64,000 nt of DNA, from assembly GCA_963920705.1 (NCBI GenBank), contig OY987231.1:20375024-20439023 (forward strand), read 5' to 3'. The number at the start of each line of letters is the position of its first letter. The first letter of the stretch is position 1. Shown piece by piece: positions 39,014 through 49,900 of this stretch. The notes beneath the pieces were generated by a model that made no database searches, had not been told where the DNA came from, and was given only the letters and a program-made list of their open reading frames with translations. Made by a program: the position numbers and the translations under genes. Origin of the DNA: Odiellus spinosus. Its lineage: Eukaryota > Arthropoda > Arachnida > Opiliones > Phalangiidae.

Positions 39014-40056
39014 AAGTATAGTTTCAAAACGTTGTTAAGACTAGTTTCAAAACGATGCTAAGCCTAGTTTCAAAACGTTGTTAAGCCTAGTTTCAAAACG
39101 TTGTTAAGCCTAGTTTCAAAACGTTGTTAAGCCTACTTTCAAAACGTTGTTAAACCTACTTTCAAAACGTTGATAAGCCTACTTTCAAAACGTTGATAAG
39201 CCTACTTTCAAAACGTTGATAAGCCTACTTTCAAAACGTTGATAAGCCTAGTTTCAAAACGTTGATAAGCCTAGTTTCAAAACGTTGATAAGCCTAGTTT
39301 CAAAACGTTGATAAGCCTAGTTTCAAAACGTTGTTAAGCCTAGTTTCAAAACGTTGTTAAGCCTAGTTTCAAAACGTTGGTAAGCCTAGTTTCAAAACGT
39401 TGGTAAGCCTAGTTTCAAAACGTTGGTAAGCCTAGTTTCAAAACGTTGGTAAGCCTAGTTTCAAAACGTTGGTAAGCCTAGTTTCAAAACGTTGGTAAGC
39501 CTAGTTTCAAAACGTTGGTAAGCCTAGTTTCAAAACGTTGGTAAGCCTAGTTTCAAAACGTTGGTAAGCCTAGTTTCAAAACGTTGGTAAGCCTAGTTTC
39601 AAAACGTTGGTAAGCCTAGTTTCAAAACGTTGGTAAGCCTAGTTTCAAAACGTTGGTAAGCCTAGTTTCAAAACGTTGGTAAGCCTAGTTTCAAAACGTT
39701 GGTAAGCCTAGTTTCAAAACGTTGGTAAGCCTAGTTTCAAAACGTTGGTAAGCCTAGTTTCAAAACGTTGGTAAGCCTAGTTTCAAAACGTTGGTAAGCC
39801 TAGTTTCAAAACGTTGGTAAGCCTAGTTTCAAAACGTTGGTAAGCCTAGTTTCAAAACGTTGGTAAGCCTAGTTTCAAAACGTTGGTAAGCCTAGTTTCA
39901 AAACGTTGGTAAGCCTAGTTTCAAAACGTTGTTAAGCCTAGTTTCAAAACGTTGTTAAGCCTAGTTTCAAAACGTTGTTAAGCCTAGTTTCAAAACGTTG
40001 TTAAGCCTAGCTTCAAAACGTTGGTAAGCCTAGTTTCAAAACGTTGGTAAGCCTAA
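39014..40056 (+). repeat. Satellite array TR3, 23-bp unit
   Basis: About 45 head-to-tail copies of AAGCCTAGTTTCAAAACGTT plus GGT. Blocks differ at two sites: GTTGTTAAG, then CTACTTTC with GTTGATAAG, then AGTTTC with GTTGATAAG, then a long homogeneous GTTGGTAAG block, then GTTGTTAAG, ending with GTTGGTAAG. No spacers; non-coding. Confidence 0.95.
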
Positions 40057-40930
40057 TTGACTCTATTTTGATTATAGAGAAATAGTTAAAGCGGATTGGT
40101 ACACAATATTAATAATATAAAGTAGGGCAACACTAGTATGTTCCAGATTATGGGATTTGGAGGACATAATGTTTCAATTCCAAACATTATTCTAATTAAA
40201 TCCCGAAATATCTCTGTTATCTCGAAATGAGGCTATATCTACCTCGATTCTGTACGATACAGCTAAATTAAAATATGTAGTACTTCTTGCTTTGTTCCGC
40301 CTACGATTGAGCTTTCAGAATATTTGCCAATTTTAATTTGCATCCCGGACTCTACTCATTAAGATAATAACATTTTGAAATAGAAAATAAAACACGCGTG
40401 CTTTTAATTTCCCCCAATTTTAATTTATGCCTAAAACTATTCAATTTGAACGGCATATTTTAGTTTTAGAAGGAAAGGTTTAATCCTCATTAGATGACTT
40501 CAACGAAGCTCGAATACTATAAATGGATTAAGCATTGATCTCAGGCTTTGTTGAGGATTTGGTATATTCCCCATTGGTGAAGAATTGCGGTTAAAGTCTT
40601 CCACAAAGCGATAAAGCTCCAGCAAAATGAAATATGTTAATAAAAGTTCAATTAATACGAGTTTCTAAGCGATCGTGTCGCCACGCAGCGGAATTCTTTG
40701 TAAATACTGAAAAAAAAAAAAATTATCCAGGAACGTTTTCCCTTGGTGGTTAGTGAGAGAGAGAGAGAGAGAGATCGGTCATACTAGTTCTACTATACTA
40801 CCAAAGAAAATTCTCCAAATTCGCGTAGTACTCGCCATCTATAAAGTAGATACGAAAATTTAATCAATGAAATCATTTTTTATTAAACTTTTTAATTTAA
40901 ATACAAATAACACAAATATAAACAAAATTT
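40057..40930. other. 3' flank of gene A
   Basis: Downstream of gene A on the minus strand and so expected to hold its 3' UTR. Includes a (GA)n run at 40,754-40,774. No second gene seen. Confidence 0.5.
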
Positions 40931-43900
40931 TCATTCTAAGACTCTTTGAATAGTTCCTTTATTTCCGTCCAATATTGCCATTTCGCCTTTAAGTTAAATT
41001 ATAAATTAAATTTAATCAATAAACGTATAAAAAAACCAAATACCAGTTTTGAAAATTGATGTTGCTCCGTGTAGCGCAACAACGCACGGTAAACCATACT
41101 CGCGAGCCACCACAGCTCCTAAAACGTTTAATATATAACATTAAACATTAATTTCGATATTTCTTAACCAATTTGACTTACCATGAGACACAAGTCCCCC
41201 CAATTCCGTGACCACACCAGCTAACACTGGAAAATAAGGGCTCCAACCAATATCAGTGCTATAGGCAATTAAAATCTCACCGGGCTAGTTTAAAAATATT
41301 GGTGGAAGATTTTTATAAAACACGTGATAGTCTTGCCAAGAAAGAACAATTACCTGTATACAATTACAATTACCTGTATATGAGCAGCTTCCTCAAGGTT
41401 GTTAGCAACCCTAACCCTAGCTTTAACCACACCCTGACTAACTGGTGTACCTTTCAATACGATATCACCACGAACATTCTGATAATCTTCATTTTTTTGT
41501 AAATTTATCTAATAAATCAATTTTTGATTATATTACAGATGCTGTAATTAACACGGAAATTCTTACTGGTTTGGGTAATCCATAGGTTATCTCGGGAAAT
41601 CTATAAGAATCGACTGTTGGATGTAAATTCTTTCTACGGATTGCTCTGTACGGAGAAGTTTGGGTGAGTTGACATGTTTAGTTTAAACTCTTTTTGGGTT
41701 ATGTGTATTTACTTTTGGATTAATTTTGGAGAGCGTGTCTTGAAAAGCTCGTCAATTTCGTGAATTGTTAGAAAAAATAAGAGTTTTCTATCGGGTAAAC
41801 GACCTTCATGGACCATTTTGTCCGCGAGAACGTTAAATTCCTTTCTAAAATAATCTATGGTTTTGATCATAATAGACTGTAAAATAAATTAGAATTAATT
41901 TTAGATTTAAATAGGTATTGATAATACAATAGTATGTTTATTACCTTTGACATTTCACGGCGTGCTACAGCTGTTTTGCAGAAAGGTACCGCCCATTTAA
42001 GAAGAAGCCTTTAAATATTTAAACGAAAATATTTTTCTAAATAATTTCGTATATAATTAAAGTGGGAACCTAGAGCTTCTGCGTTAACTGGGTTGAAAAG
42101 GAGCGTATGTGGTCGAAAATCACTTCAAAATATTATTTAAGTATCAGTCTCATCAGAGGTATATAATAACCCCCTTCGGGGGGAAGTATGAAAGCCCCTA
42201 TACTACCAATGCTAAAAATTACGAACAACAAGAGCCCGCTGCTGACTATCTAGGCCACTAGCTCGCGCTGGACTTCTCAATGTCGCTACTCTAGTAAATG
42301 GTCTTTTGGATTTGTGTTTAGAACTTCCTGTCTCAGGAGTCAGGCTGTCTGTTAAAATGGAGTCGAAGGTTGACTTCAGCTCGCGAGTTCCGGAAGTGCG
42401 CGTAGGTAATATTTAGTGAGGCTCAAAATGGTGTAACTATTTTTTGGGAGTAAAGCGGTGTGTCGATCCGCCGCGATTTACGCCGGGCACTCGTTGTTCG
42501 TCGATTTTGCCTACCTTTCATACTTCCCCCCCGAAGGGGGTTATTATATACCTCTGGTCTCATTAATTAATGTTATTTAAATATCTAGTTTGACATTTTA
42601 ATTATAAAAGAAAATGCTTTTGCAAACAACTCGCGTGTTCGAGTTTAGAAATACCTGGTTTTCCAAGTTAGAGGTACTTTCAAAGTTTTTATTGTTTCGG
42701 TTATTACTGATGAGGATCTTTCCCTCTTATTTACTGTCTTCACCATTTCCTGCGTAAAAATTAGTTGTAGATAATCGCCGCGCTAAATCGTAACGTTGAT
42801 TGTGAAAAATACGTACTTGAAGACTTTTTATTACTGGTCTGGGGTTTTCTCGCCATGGCGTCGAATCTATATCGAACTAAATGATAAGGCCATTGTTAGT
42901 TCACTCGCAAATTAGTTTATCACGATCAAAAATATAATATATGCACACTTCTTTAACACAACGATGTCCGTGTTTTCTTAGAAAAACTTCGAAGTGAGTC
43001 CTAGCTGGCGTATTAGATGTTTCCAACCATTCTAAAGCGTCCTATAACAATTAATTTGACTTAATATAAAAGTAATAATTGGCGAATTCGGAAGCTTTTG
43101 GTGTTCTTTGACACCAAATTATGATGAAAACCTTCAAATAGTTTGGAAAGGGACCTAAAATTATAATATTCTTCGGGATTAAAGTTAATCATTGCCAGAC
43201 TATTTGTGGGTGTATTTATATCGAACAATGGGGTACATTATCAACCCAAAGAAGTCAGCGAATAGTCTTGCCATAGGGAAAGAAAGGGAATCGTATAGTT
43301 TAATTTACTTACGTCAATATCCATGCTGTGAAACTTTTCGGGGTTTATTGACTCTCTTATGCTTTTGGCCAATTCCTATTCAAGTATTATTAATGTTATT
43401 TATAATATCTACAAGCATAATACTATTTAACTAACTTGTAATGCAAAAGGTACATCAGCGCTTTCGACTTCTTTACACGATGACAATAGCAACGCAAAGT
43501 CGCTAAAAACCACATTGTTCCATTCGCCTTAGAAATGAAATGAATAGTTTGTGTACAATAAATGCATCAAACCTTTCAACAGAAGCCGATGAAACCCTCC
43601 TTTGAAGTCTATTACTCCCTGGTCTTGTCTACCCCTCTCTGTATGTGTTAGTTTAAAAAAGAGCGATTCGCACGCCTCCTAACGGTAGATATTTTCGGAG
43701 CGGGAGTTCGTCGAGCGAATATCTCTAGCAGCCTTGGAGTTCGTCAAAAAACGTCGTCGTTTGTGGAGAGAGAGAATTTCCAATTTTCCGTAGACAGGGG
43801 GGTATGAAGTAGGACCCCTCCGATCTCGTAAAATTGTGAATTTTACCCATACAGAGAAGAGCGCTATATGGAACATTAGAGTAGTAGACTTCAAAGGAGG

Positions 43901-46900
43901 GTTTCATCGGCTTCTGCTTTCAACTATATATGAAACAGGATAGACGTACCGTTATTGGCACTGGATAATATTGATAGTAGGACCAAACTATAAAGGCTGG
44001 AAGAAAGAGTTGCTTCCGTGTGACACGAAGTGTACTGTAATGCGAATTACATAATTACTTTACTACCATATACTACTAATGAGGAACAGTTAGTTTTCTT
44101 CGTTATAATTATACCGATGCGATTTCCAACATTTTTCTTAGTAATTGTTCGTAGAATACATTAGCGGGCAAATTAGGGTCCATATTCATTTGATATTCAT
44201 TTACAAATTTATGACTTTCGGCAATTGTTTTTCCAATTCGCATTATTCCCTGAAATAATAATTATATGATAAAACAAAACTCAAGTTTATTCGGATTATT
44301 TAAGTATCGTGAGAGTTCTTTACCTTGAATAATTTAAATATAGCTACTTTCGGATTTGATGGAGGGTAAAACTGGTTTCTTCTGACCGCCCTATTTAAAA
44401 TCTCTTCTTCATCCAAAATGCGTCCGAAAATTCCAATTTCTGTAGCTTTCGTGAAACTGTTCCGTTCTTTGCTCTTGTGAGACTTCAATAAGGTCTTTGA
44501 AAAAGAGAAGTTAATTTTTTACTTCGCTAACGTAGTAAACTAAGCCTAACTCTTACATCTATCGTGTTAAACACCATGTGCTTGGAAGAAAGCATAATAC
44601 TCCTTTGAAGATACGGGTTTATGGGAAACGTTGTCTGATCTTTTCTTAACCAATGTTTCTAAATAACGTAACGGTTTATAATAATATTTGGGGTGTTTTT
44701 GTAAGTGTTAGAGCACTAATTACTTGTAAAGATAAATCCATTAACCTGGCCATGAACATGGCTCCCAACTCTGTCATGGCACCGGGCATAACTTCGCTAT
44801 AAGACGTTTTAAGATAAATTTCTTAACTTATTAATTTTCCATAATATACTTTTCATTTGGCTGATTACCCCACGTTAGCTTTGGTCATGCATTCCTTTTC
44901 ACAGCGCAATAGTGAATCTGTCTCGTGAATTAATTCGAAATCCGTTTCGCGGTCGAATGTTGTTACTGGTCTGGCTTGTAATAAGAAGACTTTTCCTCCA
45001 ATTAATGCCCATTCAATATCAAGAGGACATCCGTATTCTTCTTCCAACTATGAAAATATAACTATAGTATTTAACAGTTTAATAATGCAGATATTTATTA
45101 CTTCATAAGCAAGTTTAGCTAGTTTCAAAGCGTCTTCATTTGACAGGCAACATTTTCCGGTGTCTTGATCCGCTACATCTTCTTCGGAGATGCCTCCATT
45201 TTCTAAAGTTTTCACCATTAATACAAGAGGAATTAAGGAATAAGGACTCGAAAGAAATCGCTGGCTATTTTTTTATTGAAAGTTATTAACTAAGAGATCT
45301 TACCGGACATCATAGTCTTCTTGGTTTTACGACCAATTTGAACTGACTCGATAGTAAGATTTAATTCTGTACATCGTTTAACTATTACAGTGTCAGGATC
45401 CGCGGACGCTGATACCACACTCTGTGTAATATTAAGAATATCTTTAATACAAATCGGTTTGGTTAGGATAATGGAGAGTTTGAGAACGTGATGACCGGAA
45501 TCTTAGAAGGTAACAACGTTTTTCGTTCGATTTCTCAAAAACTCTTATCACTTTCGAAAGTTACTTCTCCAAGTCCATAATTGGCTGTAACAGTTATGTG
45601 TTCTGGATTTCCCGTTAGAGGATTGCACGTAAACATAACACCAGCCTGTTGAGCGGGTACCATTTCTTGTACCACAACTGCCATTGGAGAGTTTAATATT
45701 TGTCCATTTTGTCTGTTTAAGTTTTAAATAATTATTATAAGTAAGCTAAATAGCTAAATGTATAGTTTTTTTATTACTTTTTATATTGTATTGCTGTGTG
45801 AGAAAATTGAGATGCCCAACATTTGACTATAGCTTCCGTAACCTGTTAATATCTTTGTTTAAAGGTACTCTTAGTAATTAATGAAACTTTGTATATTTAC
45901 TTCTTTCAATCCCTTGACTCCTAAGAATGTTTCCATCTGTCCTGCTGCAGACATCTCTTCTGAATCTTCACCTGTTATGTTTTAAGTACTTAATGAGTTG
46001 CGGAATTGTTTAATAATAGATACCAGATATTTTACCCGAAGCGGATGACCTAACAGCAAACCTAGTGTCTCCGTAACTCTTGAGCAAGTCTTTCACCTTA
46101 TTCGTTACTTCCTCTGGCAGTGTTAATTGCGCCACTTCTTTTACTGTCCTGAAATAAATTTATATTAAGCTAGAACAAATTTAGGTTGATTAATGTTGGT
46201 CCAATTAAGTAACAAACTTTTCACAAGCAGTTTTTAAATCTCCGGACCTTATTCCCCTAAAATTTCAACAATCAAAGTTAAGTATTTAAAATGTTTTAAC
46301 TATTTTCTATGACTATGACCAGAGGTATATAATAACCCCCTTCGGGGGGAAGTATGAAAGGTAGGCAAAATCGACGAACAACAAGTGCCCGGCGTAAATC
46401 GCGGCGGATCGACACACCGCTTTACTCCCAAAAAATAGTTACACCATTTTGAACCTGACTAAATTTTCCCTACGCACACTTCCGGAACTCGCGAGCCGAA
46501 GTCAACCTTCGACTCCATTTTAACAGACAGCCTGACTCCTGAGACAGGAATTTCCAAACACAAATCGAGCCGTCTTGTTTGGACAAAGACCATTTACTAG
46601 AGTAGCGACATTGAGAAGTCCAGCGCGAGCTAGTGGCCTTGATAGTCAGCAGCGGGCTCTTGTTGTTCGTGATTTTTAGCATTGGTAGTATAGGGGCTTT
46701 CATACTTCCCCCCGAAGGGGATTATTATATACCTCTGCTATGACTTACCACGCAATTTCTTGAAGGCCAATTTCCTTTATGATGTCTTCGACTTTGTTAT
46801 GTTCAGTGAATATTTTGTACGATGCTGTCGTTACTACGAATCCTTTAGGTACTGAGAACTGGTACAGATATTTCCATTAACACACGCTTTGATCAAAATT

Positions 46901-49900
46901 GGCAAAATCTCGCTTACGCTTTTATTGGTTTTCGAAATTTCTGACAATTCTGCCAGTGAGGAACCCTTTCCACCGGTGAATTCGACGCTTTTACTTGCTG
47001 GATTATCGATGCTTAATACCAAATCATTCTCAGAAGGACGCGCATTTGGTTGTTTGAAATTTTCAAGTCCAACGTTAAATACTTGCGATGTGCTATTGAG
47101 AATTATACCATACCATTATGGGTTTGATATTGGCAGAAGCCGATGAAACCCTCCTTTGAAGTCTATTACTCCCGGGTCTTGTCTACCCCTCTCTGTATGG
47201 GTTATTCTCAAAAGGCGCGATCCGTACGCCTCCTAACGGTAGATGTTTTCGGAGCGGGAGCTCGTCGAGCGAATATCTCTAGCAGCCTTGGAGTTCGTCC
47301 AAAAAACGTCGTCGTTTGTGGAGAGAGAGAGAGAATTTCCAATTTTTCGTAGACAGGGGGGATGAAGTAGGGCCCCTTCTAACTCGTAAAATTGTGAATT
47401 TTACCCATACAGAGAGGAGCGCTATATGGAACATTGGAGTAGTAGACTTCAAAGGAGGGTTTCATCGGCTTCTGATATTGGTCATTATTATATCACGGTA
47501 ACGTGGTTAAGTACCTGGAAGTACTGATAGTCATTGAAAATCCCTTGTCGTCGTTTAATTCTGCCTTTGAAAATCCATATTTTCTTTCAATTCCAAAGAT
47601 TGGACATGAGACATCAACTATTTCTTCAGCTTTACTTATGTCAAAGACGAAGTCGTGTATTCCTGACGTAATTATAAATACCGTAATTAAATGTATTTGA
47701 ACAGATGAAAACTGATACAACCTCTTGTAAAGTTTATCCTCGTTTCAACCTTTTCATTCGCATAAGGTGTGATATCAATTTTGTCTATTACGCCATCTAT
47801 TGAGCTACTGTGAACTATATATCCATAGACGAACCTGTAAAATTTGTACCGGAAATATTTAAGATCCTAAAGGGTATATAAAGTAATGAAATAAGTGACT
47901 TTTATTTGGTAGAATATAATATTCTAATTTTGAATTAAATTTTTAAGAATTAAATTTTGGTCTAAATAAGCCTCTTTGCGTGTTAAATTCAAACTGAATA
48001 ACTTCGCATTGAAGGGCCATCGACCAATGAGCAAAGGCCTTTCGTTAAAGGGAGAATGCAACCTAATTACAAGTGATTTTTTATCGATTCTTTATCGTTT
48101 AAATAGGCCTAATCCACCGATAAAAAGTTTACAATGCAAATATTAAACTAGAAATAAATTTAAAACTTGCCCTGAAAATAGGCTTAGCGGGATTCATGGA
48201 GATCCTGAATCGCGTCCGTGTAAGGTCTAGCGACCAATGAGCAAAGGCCCGTCGTTCACGCGAGATCTCCACGAAACTTACATCGCGCGCGATTGGTCGC
48301 TAGACCTTACACGCGAGGAAATCCGGAGCTCCATGAATCCCACTAAGCCTATTTTCAGGGTAAGTTTTAAATTTATTTCTAGTTTAATATTGGTTTGTAA
48401 ATTTTTTAAATAGTGGATTAGGCCTATTTAAACAATAAGGAATCGATAAAAAAATCACTTGTTGTTAGGTTGCATCCTCCCTTTAAGGCCATATCTCCTT
48501 TTGTATTTTTTATATAATTTCATATATTTATATATATAATATTGAGTTTTATTGATGCCTTAAAAGTTCTCTAATCTTACGCTTTCAAATAAAAGCAACT
48601 TTTTCTATCACTTCATACTCCCTTTAAAAATTTGCTATAATTTAATACTTTTTCCAATTTCTTGTCTTATTTTCACATATTTCGGTGATATGAATATAAT
48701 CCCCTTCCTTAAAAATAATGCGAAGTTTAATGAAAGTATCACTTTAGTGTTATATAAAATATTTTTAACGTACCGACATGTACGCGAAATAATCATTTGT
48801 TGTTGGGTGACCCACTTCATAGCTGCTCTCTATAATAAAGATTGGAATTACTCAAAAGATTGTCCTCGCGTAAATATTAGATAAAAATAGAGTATCTCAC
48901 CAGAACTTCGCACTCTTCCACCCCACAGTAAAACTTCTTTCTCTTCACTGCCGTCAATCATAATATTCCCAGTCATATTACCAGCTTGTTCGATAGAATC
49001 TTTTATATTTGGTAACCTATTAGCCGCGCGGAAATGTTTTATTCTAATAGAGTTATACCAGAAGCCGATGAAACCCTCCTTTGAAGTCTACTACTCCAAT
49101 GTTCCATATAGCGCTCCTCTCTGTATGGGTAAAATTCCCAATTTTACGAGTTAGAAGATGTCCTAATTCATCCCCCCTGTCTACGGAAAATTGGAAATTC
49201 TCTCTCTCTACAAACGACGACGTTTTTGGACGAACTCCAAGGCTGCTCGAGATATTCGCTCGACGAACTCCCGCTCCGAAAACATCTACCGTTAGGAGGC
49301 GTACGAATCGCGCCTTTTGAGAATAACCCATACAGAGAGGGGTAGACAAGACCAGGGAGTAATAGACTTCAAAGGAGGGTTTCATCGGCTTCTGGTTATA
49401 CGCAATATATCGGATCACAATAGAGTTAGGGTTACAATTATAAATTTATATTTAAAATACATCTAGATTAAATCCCGTTCATTGGCCAGAATACCCCTCA
49501 AACAATCATAAACATCGCTTACAGTGTTGTGTCCGGAAACCAAGCATCCCACGTTAAACCGGCCAGATAATACGACATTACGTTATCGGGAATGTCTTGA
49601 TGGTCAAATGGGCTGGACGAAGCGGTCCATCTATTTAAATTATTTTAAGTGATTAGATTCTATCTCCCACTGCAAAATAAAACATTAACTCGAAGGAGCA
49701 GATACTAAAAAAAAAAACAGGTGTAATTCGAAATGACGTGTTTTGGTTAACAAGAGATTCTATTCGAGTTTGTGTATGTTCTGGGCATTAAATTATCACC
49801 AGAGGTATATAATGACCCCCTTCGGGTGGAAGTATGAAAGCCCATATACTACCAATGCTAAAAATCACGAACAACAAGAGCCCGCTGCTGACTATCTAGG

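Larger units (their letters stand above)
40931..46256 (-). other. Gene A exon map, exons 13-37
   Basis: Exons: 46218-46256, 46036-46148, 45901-45971, 45778-45842, 45565-45712, 45304-45421, 45102-45202, 44869-45047, 44724-44796, 44557-44658, 44324-44494, 44115-44249, 43950-44034, 43436-43527, 43313-43375, 42949-43041, 42817-42876, 42655-42749, 41945-42008, 41713-41876, 41567-41645, 41374-41508, 41182-41284, 41044-41118, 40931-40986 (TGA at 40931). Exons 42655-42749 and 41945-42008 together match one 159-nt exon in genes B and C. Exon 44869-45047 matches two exons in gene B. Confidence 0.85.

Noticed and set aside
39014-40056. Possible CRISPR array or coding repeat
   Set aside because: Pure tandem 23-bp repeat without spacers; the period is not a multiple of 3 and no open frame persists.
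46889-47146. Plus-strand open frame
   Set aside because: Antisense shadow of gene A exon 46918-47092, running into family 1 copy 12.
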